DNA of 64,000 nt from Bog-756 sp963828385 (GCA_963828385.1 CAWHEF010000002.1:2108001-2172000), one strand, 5' to 3'. Shown: positions 40,665 to 50,082, counted from the first letter of the stretch. Program-made: numbers and translations. The notes: generated by a model from the sequence alone, not told the origin.

Positions 40665-41819
40665 TCACCCTCGCACGTCCCCCCGTAGATCGGCCAGGGC
40701 AGCGGCCAGCTTAGGGGCGAGCCTGTCGTAGTCGAAGGACTCCTCGACCCGCCGCCTCGACACCGCCCCCATCCTCGCCCGTCGACCTCCGTCGGCCAGC
40801 AGGGCTCCGATCGCAGTTGTCACCGCGCCCACGTCGGTGGGCCGGTGGACCAGGTACCCGGTCTCCCCGTCGACGACCGCCTCGGCCGCGCCACCCGAGT
40901 CACCGGCCACCTGGGGCACGCCGGCCGCCGCCGCCTCGAGGAACACGATGCCGAACCCCTCCTGCTCGAGCCCGAGCCACCGGTCGCGGCACAGCATGGC
41001 GAACACGTCGGCTGCGCCCACGAGCCGGGGCACGTCGGCGTCGGGCACCCCCCCGAGCAACCGAACAGGGGCGGAGTACTCGGCGATCCGTGCGGCCAGA
41101 CGGTCCCGGTCCCTACCGGTGCCGGCGATGACCACGGTGAGCTCGGGGAACCGGGGTCGGAGGCGCACCGCCGCGTCGATCAGGACGTCCATTCCCTTGC
41201 GGGGAACCAGTCGGCTGACGCAGACGACGAGCGGTGCCCCGGTCGGGAGGCCGAGCCCGGCCCGTGCCTCGTCCCGTTCGTTCGGGGACAGGGGCCGGAA
41301 CCGGGCCAGATCGACTCCGGGAGGCACCTCGAGCACCGGCGGCATCCCTCCCCGGCGGAGGGTACGCGCCGTCTGGGCCGCCGGGTAGCCGCCTGCAGAG
41401 ATGGCCAGTGCGCTGTTGCGCAGGGTGCGGGCGACGATCCGGCGGGTGATGGGGAGCCGCCCGGGTACGGCGACCTCGGCGCCGTGCACGACGACCGCGT
41501 AGGGCAGCCCCACCCTGGTCCCGACGGCGGCCAGCGGGAACGCCGGATCGATCACCACCAGCTCGGCACCTGTCCTCTGGGCCGTGTCCCTGATGAGGCG
41601 GCTCAGGCTCGGGGTCGGGAGCAGCACCCGGTTCTCCACCCGCTCGATGCGGATGCCGTTCTTCGCCTGCTCCCTGTCGAAGGCGGCGGCGTCGGCATGC
41701 GAGCTGGCGGTGAGCACGGTGAACGTGTCGGGGTCGAGACGACGCCACAGCTCCCAGAGGTACGCCTGGATGCCGCCGAACTTCGGCGGGAAGTCGTTCG
41801 TGACGAGCAGGTGCCTCAC
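40665..41819 (-). CDS. pimB: phosphatidylinositol mannoside mannosyltransferase-like glycosyltransferase
   Basis: A 384-residue GT4 enzyme beginning V-R-H-L-L-V-T-N-D-F-P-P-K-F-G-G-I-Q, the characteristic start of PimB (Rv2188c). It has 'ELVVIDPAFPLAAVG' and 'VCVSRLVPRKGMDVLID', and the donor-site segment 'WLGLEQEGFGIVFLEAAAAGVP' with the E-x7-E pair. PimB adds the second mannose to phosphatidylinositol mannosides at the inner face of the membrane. GTG 41819 overlaps the queG stop (GTGA). The gene order with an SRPBCC protein resembles the mycobacterial pimB region, which supports the assignment. Confidence 0.87.
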   Translation of the reverse strand: MRHLLVTNDFPPKFGGIQAYLWELWRRLDPDTFTVLTASSHADAAAFDREQAKNGIRIERVENRVLLPTPSLSRLIRDTAQRTGAELVVIDPAFPLAAVGTRVGLPYAVVVHGAEVAVPGRLPITRRIVARTLRNSALAISAGGYPAAQTARTLRRGGMPPVLEVPPGVDLARFRPLSPNERDEARAGLGLPTGAPLVVCVSRLVPRKGMDVLIDAAVRLRPRFPELTVVIAGTGRDRDRLAARIAEYSAPVRLLGGVPDADVPRLVGAADVFAMLCRDRWLGLEQEGFGIVFLEAAAAGVPQVAGDSGGAAEAVVDGETGYLVHRPTDVGAVTTAIGALLADGGRRARMGAVSRRRVEESFDYDRLAPKLAAALADLRGDVRG

Positions 41820-43102
41820 CGGTGTCGTACCGGTGCCGCTCCCGGGGCCGGTGCAGGCCCGTCTACATCGATTCCCAACCGGGCAGCGGCCCAACGCCCG
41901 TGCTCGGCGAGCAGTTCGTCATCAGATCCCGACCACGACCGGAGGGCCTCGACCGTGCCGGGGTGGGCGGGGTCGCCGACGTTGCCGAGGGCCACCAGCG
42001 CGTTCCTCCGGAGGTAGCGGGGGTTCCGCTCGGGAACGTACCAACGGCCGAACCGGGTGAGGAGGGTCTCGTCGCTGGCGGTGAGGATGGCGAGCAGCTC
42101 GACCGAGCCCGACTGGGCGGACGCCGCCGGTGGGGACCGTCGATCGGCAACCTTGTTCAGTGGACACGCAACCTGGCATTCGTCGCAGCCGTAGATGCGG
42201 CCGCCCATCGCCTCGCGGTGCTCGGGCGGGATGGGGCCCGGGGCCTGCACCAACCACGCCAGGCACCTACGGGCGTCGAGGACCCCCGGTTCGACCAGCG
42301 CCCCGGTCGGGCAGGCGGTCATGCACTTGGAGCAGGTGTGACAGCCCGACCCGTGGGGCAGCACCGATGGGGTCGACGCAGGCCGGGTCGAGGCATCGTC
42401 GTCGCCGGGGCGGGGCCTGAAGGCGGCCATCGGTGACAGGGGCGCGTCGGTGACCACCGTGCCGAGTACGAACCACGATCCGAGCCCGGGGAGGAGTAAC
42501 AGCGTGTTCTTGCCGAAGAAGCCGAGGCCGGCCCGATGGGCGGCCGCCCGGTCGACGAGGGCGTTGTCGTCGCAGACGACGGTGGCTCGCCAACCTTCCG
42601 ACTCGAGCTCGGCCGCCAGCCGGGAGAGCGCGGTGCGCAGGGCTGCGTAGTAGTCGCTCCGGACATACCGGGCCACTTCGCCCCGCGGTCCCCCCGCAGT
42701 CGACGCTCCCCCACCGTCCGGGCCTCCTGACTCAGGCGTCGGGTCGGCCACCCGGTAGCTCAGCGCTCCGACGACGAGCGATCGGGCCGAGGGCAACGTC
42801 CGGGCCGGATCCGTCGATCGCCCAGGGTTCCGGTACGTGAACTGCATCCCCGCTGCGAGCGACCGCTCCTTGCGGTCGACGAGCACCTTCCTGGTGTCGG
42901 CGAAGACCTCGGCCGAGGTCACGCCGACGGCGGCGAGGCCGCCGTCAAATCCGAGATCGATCAGCTTGCGCGCATCGACCCGTCGCATTGCGTTCGTAAG
43001 CCGCCGGGCGTGGCGCGGCCGGCGGGCCATCTCGGGTCGGCAGGTTCCCTCGAGGTCGGTGGCCACGGGTTCCGCGCATCGCTGCTCGGTGGTGCGCGCC
43101 AT
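41816..43102 (-). CDS. queG: epoxyqueuosine reductase
   Basis: A 428-residue iron-sulfur and cobalamin enzyme that reduces epoxyqueuosine to queuosine in tRNA. It has 'GVTSAEVFADTRKVLVDRKER', 'YVRSDYYAALRTALSRLA', 'LVDRAAAHRAGLGFFGKNTLL', a ferredoxin-like pair of clusters (CHTCSKCMTACPTGAL, then CDECQVACP), and a HEAT-like tail with 'RNALVALGNVGD'. ATG 43102 is used; a later ATG near residue 39 is also possible. The first N-terminal stretch is not conserved. The stop overlaps the pimB start. No other queuosine gene is in the window. Confidence 0.92.
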   Translation of the reverse strand: MARTTEQRCAEPVATDLEGTCRPEMARRPRHARRLTNAMRRVDARKLIDLGFDGGLAAVGVTSAEVFADTRKVLVDRKERSLAAGMQFTYRNPGRSTDPARTLPSARSLVVGALSYRVADPTPESGGPDGGGASTAGGPRGEVARYVRSDYYAALRTALSRLAAELESEGWRATVVCDDNALVDRAAAHRAGLGFFGKNTLLLLPGLGSWFVLGTVVTDAPLSPMAAFRPRPGDDDASTRPASTPSVLPHGSGCHTCSKCMTACPTGALVEPGVLDARRCLAWLVQAPGPIPPEHREAMGGRIYGCDECQVACPLNKVADRRSPPAASAQSGSVELLAILTASDETLLTRFGRWYVPERNPRYLRRNALVALGNVGDPAHPGTVEALRSWSGSDDELLAEHGRWAAARLGIDVDGPAPAPGAAPVRHR

Positions 43103-43244
43103 GCCCCATGGTGGCACGTCCCCCGGGGAACCGGCGCCCACGCCGCCCCGTATGGAGGCGTCCCGCTGCGATGTCGCACCCACTCTCCATGATGGAGGCG
43201 TCGTGGACACCGAGTCCGCCCGACCAACCCGAGGAGGTCCCGCC

Positions 43245-43568
43245 ATGGACATCGACCGCACCGACACCGATCACACACACCCCGATCGCAGCGGCGCCGG
43301 CGGGAGGCTGACTGCCCAGAAGCCCCGTCGGGTCGCCCTGTCGCCGGTGCCCGCCGAGCATGCCCAACCGCCCGGTCCGTTCGTCATCGACTGTGCCGAC
43401 TGCGTCCACCGGTCCACCCCGGTCTGCGACGACTGCGTGGTCTCGTTCATCGTGAGGCGGGAAGCCGACGACGCGGTGGTGGTCGACGCCGACGAAGCTC
43501 GGGCCGTGCGGATGCTCGAGCACGCCGGCCTGCTTCCCGGCGTTCGCCACGCACGCCACGCGGTGTGA
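43245..43568 (+). CDS. small cysteine-rich protein of unknown function
   Basis: A 107-residue protein. The C-terminal part carries 'DCADCVHRSTPVCDDCVVSFI' with two CxxC pairs 10 residues apart, likely a small zinc or metal site, then 'RREADDAVVVDADEARAVRML'. Proteins of this form are found in actinobacteria without assigned function. ATG 43245 is set by GAGGAGG (43231-43237) 7 nt upstream. The N-terminal 50 residues are polar and probably flexible. It is convergent with the 2-hydroxyacid dehydrogenase gene and divergent from queG. Confidence 0.75.
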   Translation: MDIDRTDTDHTHPDRSGAGGRLTAQKPRRVALSPVPAEHAQPPGPFVIDCADCVHRSTPVCDDCVVSFIVRREADDAVVVDADEARAVRMLEHAGLLPGVRHARHAV

Positions 43569-43617
43569 CCGGCGTCCTGACGCGCTCAGGCACCCGAGGT
43601 GCGCGCCCTCGACGCCG

Positions 43618-44550
43618 TCAGTAGCCGGCTCGCGGATCCACCTGGCCCACGAGCGGCTCCCCCGACTTCAGCCGTTCGACGTTGGTTCGCACCCGTTCGG
43701 CCAGCAGGGGCAGCGCCATCTCGAAGGTGTTCGCGGTATGGGGCGTGACGATGCAGTTCGGGAGACCCCACAGCGGATGGCCGTCGGGGAGGGGCTCGGG
43801 GTCGGTCACGTCCAGGGCGGCGCCGGCGATGCGTCGGGACGCAAGCGCGTCGACCAGGGCATCGGTGTCCACGTGCTGGCCCCGCCCGACGTTGACCAAC
43901 CAGGCTCGTTCGTCCATCCGCTCCAGTGCTGACCGGTCGATGATGCGGCGCGTCTCGGGGGTCAGTGCCAATGCCACGACCACGGCCAGCGATCCCGGCA
44001 GCACGTCGGGCAGCTCGGAGGTGGTCACGGTCCGGTGCGCCCCGGCTAGGGGCGAGCCCGACCGGCGCACGACGGTCGTCCGTACGTCGAAGGGAGCGAG
44101 CAGGTCCAACAAGGAGCGGGCGATCCCCCCTCCCCCGAGGACGGTCACCTGCTGGCCGAAGAGACTGGTGCCGCTCGGTCGGCCCCACGAACGGGCCTCG
44201 ATCCTGGCGGGGAGGTCCCGAAGCCCGGCCAGGAGGAGGGCCAGGGCATGCTCGGCCACCGGCGGTCCGTACGACCCCTTGGTGCACGTCCAGACTCGTT
44301 CGGCATCGAACATCCCGGCCTGCGCTATCCGTTCCACGCCGGCCGAAGGAAGCTGCACCCAGCGGACCGTCGGCGCGCCGGCGAGCCATTTCCTCAGACC
44401 GTCCACGTCGTGGGAGTCGATCCAGACCAGACCTACGGGGTCGGCGTCGATGCCCACGACCTCGCCCCCGCCCTCGGCGACGGCGGCATCGACGAACCGG
44501 GCAGGGTGAGGTCCGACGGCGATCGGGAGAGCGCACACGAGGCCCGACAC
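43618..44550 (-). CDS. D-isomer-specific 2-hydroxyacid dehydrogenase
   Basis: A 310-residue NAD-dependent dehydrogenase. The cofactor loop is 'VTVLGGGGIARSLLDLL', the catalytic Arg is in 'VNVGRGQHVDTDAL', the acid is in 'DVTDPEPLPDGHPLW' and the His is in 'VTPHTANTFEM'. It interconverts a 2-hydroxy acid and a 2-keto acid; the substrate is not identifiable. The N-terminal substrate domain is shorter than in SerA or LdhA. It stands alone, convergent with the small cysteine-rich gene and divergent from the acyl-CoA synthetase. Confidence 0.88.
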   Translation of the reverse strand: MSGLVCALPIAVGPHPARFVDAAVAEGGGEVVGIDADPVGLVWIDSHDVDGLRKWLAGAPTVRWVQLPSAGVERIAQAGMFDAERVWTCTKGSYGPPVAEHALALLLAGLRDLPARIEARSWGRPSGTSLFGQQVTVLGGGGIARSLLDLLAPFDVRTTVVRRSGSPLAGAHRTVTTSELPDVLPGSLAVVVALALTPETRRIIDRSALERMDERAWLVNVGRGQHVDTDALVDALASRRIAGAALDVTDPEPLPDGHPLWGLPNCIVTPHTANTFEMALPLLAERVRTNVERLKSGEPLVGQVDPRAGY

Positions 44551-44720
44551 TACCGATCGTCGTCACACGAGACCCCACCGTCTCGTGGGCCGTGCCCGCC
44601 GTCGGCCGCGCCCACTGGGTGGCGGTGCCGCCCGTTCCGCCGCCGCCGGCGGTCGGCACCGGCTCGATTTGCTTCAATGGTGCCAGGTGCGCCGTCCGAC
44701 ACCACCGAGGAGGGGGACCG

Positions 44721-46256
44721 ATGATCGTTCCGTTCAATGTCCGTGACTTCCTGGACCGGGCGGCGGTGTCGTTCCCCGACCGCGTCGGGGTCGTCGACGA
44801 ACCGCTGCAGCCGGCCGATCCCTGGAAGCCGCTCACCTTCTCCGAGCTGGCGATCCGGGCCAGGGCGCAGGCGGCCGGTCTCGATCGCCTCGGAGTCGGC
44901 CCGGGCCAGCGGGTGGCGATCGTGTCCCACAACGCCGCCAGGCTCCTCACGTCGTACTTCGGGGTCTGCGGGTGGGGACGGATCCTGGTCCCGATCAACT
45001 TCCGGCTGACGCCGGCCGAGGTCGACTACATCGTGGGCCATGCCGGCGCCGACGTACTCCTTGTCGATCCCGAGCTCGAGGAGAGCCTGTCCGGAATCGA
45101 GGTGGCCCATCGCTTCGTCCTCGGAGCCGACACCGACGACATCCTCTTCCCCATGGAAGGCGAACCCCGCCGGTGGGAGGCTGACGAGCAGGCCACGGCG
45201 ACGATCAACTACACCTCGGGCACGACCGCCCGACCGAAGGGCGTCCAGCTGTCCCATCGGAACTGCTGGGTCAACGCCGCAGTCTTCGGTTGGCACGTGC
45301 AGGTCTCCGACCGGGATGTGTACCTGCACACCCTTCCCATGTTCCACGCCAACGGCTGGGGGATGCCGTGGGCGACCATGGGCGTGGGATGCCCGCAGAT
45401 CGTGCTGCGGAAGGTCGACGGGGCCGAGATCCTCCACCGGATGGCGAGGCACGACGTGACCCTCCTGTGCGCGGCACCCGCGGTGATCAACGCCGTGCTC
45501 GACGCCCTGCCCGACTGGGAGGGGCCCGTACCGGGACGTGATCGCGCCCGGGTGGTCGTGGCGGGCGCTCCCCCGCCGTCTCGGACCATCGAACGGGTGG
45601 AGACCGAGCTCGGCTGGGAGTTCATCCAGATCTACGGCCTCACCGAGACAGCGCCGCTGCTCACCGTCAACCGTCGTCGGTCCGAATGGGACGATCTTTC
45701 CCCGGCGGACCGGGCCCGGAAGCTCATGCGGGCAGGCCTTCCCGCCATCGGAACCGAGATCAGGGTCGACGGGGAGGGCGAGGTGCTGGCCCGGAGCAAC
45801 ACGGTGATGGAGGGCTACTGGGACCAGCCCGAGGAGACCGATCGGGCCCTCGAGGGCGACTGGTTCCACACCGGCGACGGTGGCGCCATCGACGCAGACG
45901 GCCACCTCGAGATCCTCGACCGGAAGAAGGACCTGATCATCACCGGTGGCGAGAACGTCTCCTCCATCGAGGTCGAGGACGCCATCTTCTCGCTGCCCGG
46001 CGTTGCCGAGGTGGCGGTCATCGGGATCCCGCACGATCGTTGGGGCGAGATGGTCACAGCCCTCGTCGTGCCGACCGAGGGAAGTGTGCTCTCCGAGCAA
46101 CAGGTCCTCGACCACTGTCGGAGCGTGCTCGCCGGCTTCAAGTGCCCCAAGCAGATCGAGTTCAGGGAGGAGCTGCCCCGGACTGCGACCGGCAAGCTGC
46201 AGAAGTTCCGTCTCCGGGCCCCGTACTGGGAAGGACTCGAGCGGCAGGTCAACTGA
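44721..46256 (+). CDS. acyl-CoA synthetase (AMP-binding enzyme)
   Basis: A 511-residue adenylate-forming ligase: 'TINYTSGTTARPKGVQLSH' (phosphate loop), 'IQIYGLTETAPLLTVN', 'GYWDQPEETDRALEGDWFHTGDGG', 'EILDRKKDLIITGGENVSS' (hinge and motif A8) and the C-terminal lysine in 'PRTATGKLQKFRLR'. It activates a carboxylic acid as acyl-AMP, then makes the CoA thioester. It resembles medium-chain/aromatic acyl-CoA ligases. ATG 44721 follows a GAGGAGGGGG site. Substrate not identifiable. Confidence 0.92.
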   Translation: MIVPFNVRDFLDRAAVSFPDRVGVVDEPLQPADPWKPLTFSELAIRARAQAAGLDRLGVGPGQRVAIVSHNAARLLTSYFGVCGWGRILVPINFRLTPAEVDYIVGHAGADVLLVDPELEESLSGIEVAHRFVLGADTDDILFPMEGEPRRWEADEQATATINYTSGTTARPKGVQLSHRNCWVNAAVFGWHVQVSDRDVYLHTLPMFHANGWGMPWATMGVGCPQIVLRKVDGAEILHRMARHDVTLLCAAPAVINAVLDALPDWEGPVPGRDRARVVVAGAPPPSRTIERVETELGWEFIQIYGLTETAPLLTVNRRRSEWDDLSPADRARKLMRAGLPAIGTEIRVDGEGEVLARSNTVMEGYWDQPEETDRALEGDWFHTGDGGAIDADGHLEILDRKKDLIITGGENVSSIEVEDAIFSLPGVAEVAVIGIPHDRWGEMVTALVVPTEGSVLSEQQVLDHCRSVLAGFKCPKQIEFREELPRTATGKLQKFRLRAPYWEGLERQVN

Positions 46257-46286
46257 CGGCGAGCTCGACGATCTCAGTCGACGCTC

Positions 46287-47408
46287 TCAGTCGAGGTATC
46301 GGGACAGGGCGACAGCGGGGAGCCCGTGGGCGGCGGCGACCGGCGGGTACACAACCGATCCGTTGACGATGTTGATCCCTTCGGCGAGAGCGGGATCTCG
46401 CCGGGCGGCCTCGACCCAGCCGTGATTGGCGATGGCGAGGACGTAGGGCAGCGTGGCATTGACCAGTGCGTGGGTGGACGTATGGGGCACCGCCCCGGGC
46501 ATGTTCGAGACGCAGTAGAAGAGCGAGGAACCGACCTCGAAGGTGGGATGCGAGTGGGTAGTCGGCCGCGACGACGCGAAGCAGCCGCCCTGGTCCACCG
46601 AGAGGTCGACCAGCACCGAACCCGGGCGCATGCGAGCCACCAGATCGTCGCTGACCAGAGTCGGTGCCCTCGCCCCCACGACCAGCACGGCACCGATCAC
46701 GATGTCGGCGTCCACGCACAGCTCCTCGGTAGCGTGGCTGCTCGAGGCCACCGTCTCGAGGGCGCCCCGGAAGTGATGGTCGAAGTGGCGGAGTCGGTCG
46801 AGGTCCCGGTCGAGCACGTACACGTCGGAGTGCATACCGACGGCCATGGTCGCCGCCGCCATGCCCGCAACACCGGCTCCGAGGATCACTACCCGCGAGC
46901 ACCGGACGCCGGGCACCCCGCAGATCAGCGCACCTCGTCCGCCGCCGGGTCGCATGAGGTGCTGGGCTCCGACGAGGGGGGCCATGCGTCCCGCCACCTC
47001 GCTCATGGGGACGAGCAATGGCAGGACGCCATCGGCCAGGCGCACGGTCTCGTACGCGATGGCGACGTTGCCCCCTGCCAGTAGCGCCTCGGTACAGTCC
47101 GGGGACGCAGCCAGGTGCAGGTACGTGAAGAGCACCTGACCGCTCCGCAGGTCGAGGCGGTGGTACTCGTCTCCGACAGGCGCCTTCACCCCGAGCACCA
47201 GCTCCGACCGGGCCCAGAGGTCGTCCGGATCGTCCACGATCACCGCCCCGGTCACCTGGAAGTCCTCGTCCCGAATCGAGGAGCCGGCGCCGGCATCCCG
47301 CTCCACCAGGACCTGGTGGCCCGCCGAGGCCAGCTCGCGAACACCTGCCGGGGTGATCGCCACCCGGTACTCGTCCTCCATCACCTCTTTCGGCACTCCG
47401 ACGATCAC
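46287..47408 (-). CDS. ald: alanine dehydrogenase
   Basis: A 373-residue protein starting M-I-V-G-V-P-K-E-V-M-E-D-E-Y-R-V-A-I-T-P, the hallmark of alanine dehydrogenase (Lys and Arg bind the substrate). The NAD loop is 'VVILGAGVAGMAAATMAVGM', and 'VVGARAPTLVSDDLVARMRPGSVLVDLSVDQGG' follows. It interconverts L-alanine and pyruvate plus ammonia. Together with the AlaC-type aminotransferase at 37941 it gives two routes to alanine; alanine is also a possible substrate of the aminoacyl-carrier ligase at 11464. Convergent with the acyl-CoA synthetase. Confidence 0.93.
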   Translation of the reverse strand: MIVGVPKEVMEDEYRVAITPAGVRELASAGHQVLVERDAGAGSSIRDEDFQVTGAVIVDDPDDLWARSELVLGVKAPVGDEYHRLDLRSGQVLFTYLHLAASPDCTEALLAGGNVAIAYETVRLADGVLPLLVPMSEVAGRMAPLVGAQHLMRPGGGRGALICGVPGVRCSRVVILGAGVAGMAAATMAVGMHSDVYVLDRDLDRLRHFDHHFRGALETVASSSHATEELCVDADIVIGAVLVVGARAPTLVSDDLVARMRPGSVLVDLSVDQGGCFASSRPTTHSHPTFEVGSSLFYCVSNMPGAVPHTSTHALVNATLPYVLAIANHGWVEAARRDPALAEGINIVNGSVVYPPVAAAHGLPAVALSRYLD

Positions 47409-47458
47409 CGCTCCACCTCCTCGCTACTTGCCGGGCCGGCGGGACAGAGAGCCGGGGG

Positions 47459-48310
47459 TCAGTCCTTCGCGGGACGGGTGAAATCGGGGTCGAGCACACC
47501 CTGGGCGGCCAGGGAGCCGCTCCGACCACCGCCGGCTCCACGCAGGAGGTAGGCGATGCCGACGGCAAGCGCCGCCCCGGCCAGTGGTCCGGCCACGTAG
47601 ACCCAGTAGCCGGTGAAGTGTGACGCCACCAGATCGGGGCCGAACGACCGGGCCGGGTTCATCGATGCGCCCGACAGCGGGCTCGCCCACAAGCCGGCCA
47701 GCGCGATGTAGCCACCGACGCCGAGCGCACCGAACAGCCCGACCTGCTGCGCACCGGACGCCGTCCCGAGGATGACGCTGATCAGACCGGCGGTCAGGAC
47801 CACTTCGAGGATGAAGGCATCGACGGACGTGTGGGCCGCCGCCGGATAGTTCGCCCCGTAGGAGGCAGAGACGTGGAGTACCGCCTGGAGGAACCAGGCG
47901 GCGAGGGACGCTCCCGCCAGCTGGACGGTGATATACCCGGGCACGCGCCGCCATGGAAAGTCCCGCCGCAACGAGAAGGCGATGCTGACGGCAGGGTTCA
48001 GGTGGGCGCCCGACACCTTCCCCATGAAGAGGATGATCGCCATGACCATGAGCCCGGGGGCCACCACGGCCGCATTGCGACCGATGGTTCCAGGAAACGC
48101 CTTGTCCATCATCCCTGCGCCGCCGGCCACCAACACGAGCAGGAACGTCCCGAACAGTTCGGACACGAGCCGCCGCCACTCTCGGCGGGGGTCGTAGAAC
48201 TCGGCCACCATCCGCCGCAGGAGCTGCTCCGGCGTCTCGACCGGGTACCGGCCGTCCCCCGGAGGCTGGAGAACCGGCCTCGCTGCCGGGACGTCGCCAG
48301 GCGTGCTCAT
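47459..48310 (-). CDS. aquaporin/glycerol facilitator (MIP family)
   Basis: A 283-residue channel with six membrane segments and both pore motifs: NPA in 'GAHLNPAVSIAF' and in 'GASMNPARSFGPD'. The N-terminal tail of about 60 residues, including 'VETPEQLLRRMVAEFYDPRRE', is longer than in AqpZ. Position and pattern suggest a water or small-solute channel. Substrate selectivity (glycerol or water) cannot be decided from sequence alone. It precedes ald on the same strand by 50 nt, so the two may be co-transcribed. Confidence 0.9.
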   Translation of the reverse strand: MSTPGDVPAARPVLQPPGDGRYPVETPEQLLRRMVAEFYDPRREWRRLVSELFGTFLLVLVAGGAGMMDKAFPGTIGRNAAVVAPGLMVMAIILFMGKVSGAHLNPAVSIAFSLRRDFPWRRVPGYITVQLAGASLAAWFLQAVLHVSASYGANYPAAAHTSVDAFILEVVLTAGLISVILGTASGAQQVGLFGALGVGGYIALAGLWASPLSGASMNPARSFGPDLVASHFTGYWVYVAGPLAGAALAVGIAYLLRGAGGGRSGSLAAQGVLDPDFTRPAKD

Positions 48311-48378
48311 CGCCGATCCACTCTTCCAGACTCCGCCGGCGCGGCGAGGGACCGTTCGCCGTCAGTCGGGTACGGGAC

Positions 48379-50082
48379 TCAGATGTTCCCGTACCACTGG
48401 GCGCCGCCGTAGGCCACGATCCCGCCGTCCCACTGCAGGAACCAGTACCCTCCCGAGCCGTTGCCCGCCGCCGAGACGAACGGGGAGCTGAGAGGGCCCG
48501 GGACCTTGCCCGTCGTTCGGCACGCCGAGCTCGGCGAGTTGCACGTGTAGACGGTGCCGTCCGCCGTCACGAGCTGATACCCGGCACCGCCGGTGAGGAC
48601 GGCCGCTCCGACCACCGGGCTGGTCGCTCCCACCGCCGAGCCTTCATGAGCGGCTCCTCCCGAGGCGACGACCTCGCCGTCGGCGGCCATCTCCCAATAG
48701 CCCCCGCTGGAGCTGTCGGCGACGAGGGCGACGACCGGAGACTTCAGTCCCGGGTCGGGCAGCCAGCTGGCGTGCTGGGCGTCGCCGGAGGCGAACACCT
48801 GTCCGTCCGAGGTGACCTCCCAGAAGCCTTGGCGGTCCGGGGTCGGGGTGAGGCCCACGACGGGCGCACCTTGCTGCGTCGATGGAAGCGGCGCAGGTTG
48901 CCCGATGGACGCGTCGCCGAACGTGATCACCTGGCCGTTGGCCGCCACCACCCAGAGTCCGTTGCCGTCCGCCGTCGAGGCGATGCCGACGATCGGGACG
49001 CCCGTCGGGGGTGGCAGCTGTCCCGGTGTGGGGTAGAGCTGCGGGGCGTCGCCGAAGTTGTCGACATTGCCCAGCGAGTCGACCTCCCAGTAGCCCTTGC
49101 CGTCTGGCGTCGGCGCCACGCCCACGAACGTGCCGGAGTCGGGCGTGGGGCCACCGCTCGGAGGAAGGGGGGTAGCGCTGACCGAGGAGAGCGTCGACTG
49201 GTCGGTCAGATTGACCGCCGCCACGAAGAAGCCGTATGCCTGGCCTGATGTGAGGCCCGAGACGACGTAGCTCGATCCGGGCACGAGCGTCTGCGTGTTG
49301 ACGAGCGTCGGGATGACGGCGCCAGAGGGAGCATCGTAGATCCGGTACCCGATGACCTCCGAGGAGCCGCTCGATTGCGGCGGGGACCAGTGGAGGGTCA
49401 CCGAGCCGGGCCCGGGTGCCGCCGTCAGGTTGGTGGGTGCACCCGGTGGCGTGGTGGGCGGTGGGTTGGTCGGCGGCGGGTCGCTCGGAGGCGGGTCGCT
49501 CGGGGGCGGCCCACCGCTGCCCGACGGGGGCGGGGCCTGCTTGGCGGGCGGATCGGCGATCTGGTCGGAGGGTCCGACTGCCTTCGGAGGATCACTGACC
49601 GAACCGCGGTTGGACGGTTGACGAACCGGTACCGGCTTGGGCTGCTTGCTCCCCGACGTCGACACCGCAGGCGGACACGTACCTTGGATGGCGCCGTTCG
49701 CGCTCTTGTTCTTGCTTGCCGCTCTTCCGGACTTGGTCGTGCCTGCGGTGACAGTGGTCGCGCCCTGGCAGCCGGTGGTGGCTCCCGAGCTCGAGGACGA
49801 CGAGGAGCCGTTGGCCGCCTCGGCGGCGAGAATGGCACCGTAGAGGTTCTTCATCGACTGGGACGACGAACCCTGACTCGGGGGCGTCGGCGGAGACGTG
49901 TCAGAGGTCGAGGAGCTCGACACGCCCGAAGGCTGGCGCACGGTGAAGAGCAGACCGGCCGCCAGCACGACGAGGACGGCGACCGTGGCCGCAGGCCTCA
50001 GCCACTCCCCCTTGTCAGGAAGTGGGGCGTCACCGACGAGCCACTTCAGCCACTGCTTCACGTCCTGAGCCCAGCTCTTCAC
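48379..50082 (-). CDS. secreted propeller-repeat protein with fibronectin type III domain
   Basis: About 567 residues. The N-terminus has one membrane helix (TVAVLVVLAAGLLFTV). A Ser/Thr/Pro-rich region with a long Pro-Pro linker (DPPPSDPPPTNPPP) follows. A fibronectin type III domain comes next ('PPGAPTNLTAAPGPGSVTLHW'), then six to seven repeats such as 'GVAPTPDGKGYWEVDSLGNV.NFGDA' and 'PVVGLTPTPDRQGFWEVTSDGQVFASGDA'. These are propeller-like blades common in surface proteins of Acidimicrobiia. GTG 50082 is preferred (AAAGGA 8 nt upstream). It is probably an adhesin or surface-layer component. Confidence 0.83.
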   Translation of the reverse strand: MKSWAQDVKQWLKWLVGDAPLPDKGEWLRPAATVAVLVVLAAGLLFTVRQPSGVSSSSTSDTSPPTPPSQGSSSQSMKNLYGAILAAEAANGSSSSSSSGATTGCQGATTVTAGTTKSGRAASKNKSANGAIQGTCPPAVSTSGSKQPKPVPVRQPSNRGSVSDPPKAVGPSDQIADPPAKQAPPPSGSGGPPPSDPPPSDPPPTNPPPTTPPGAPTNLTAAPGPGSVTLHWSPPQSSGSSEVIGYRIYDAPSGAVIPTLVNTQTLVPGSSYVVSGLTSGQAYGFFVAAVNLTDQSTLSSVSATPLPPSGGPTPDSGTFVGVAPTPDGKGYWEVDSLGNVDNFGDAPQLYPTPGQLPPPTGVPIVGIASTADGNGLWVVAANGQVITFGDASIGQPAPLPSTQQGAPVVGLTPTPDRQGFWEVTSDGQVFASGDAQHASWLPDPGLKSPVVALVADSSSGGYWEMAADGEVVASGGAAHEGSAVGATSPVVGAAVLTGGAGYQLVTADGTVYTCNSPSSACRTTGKVPGPLSSPFVSAAGNGSGGYWFLQWDGGIVAYGGAQWYGNI

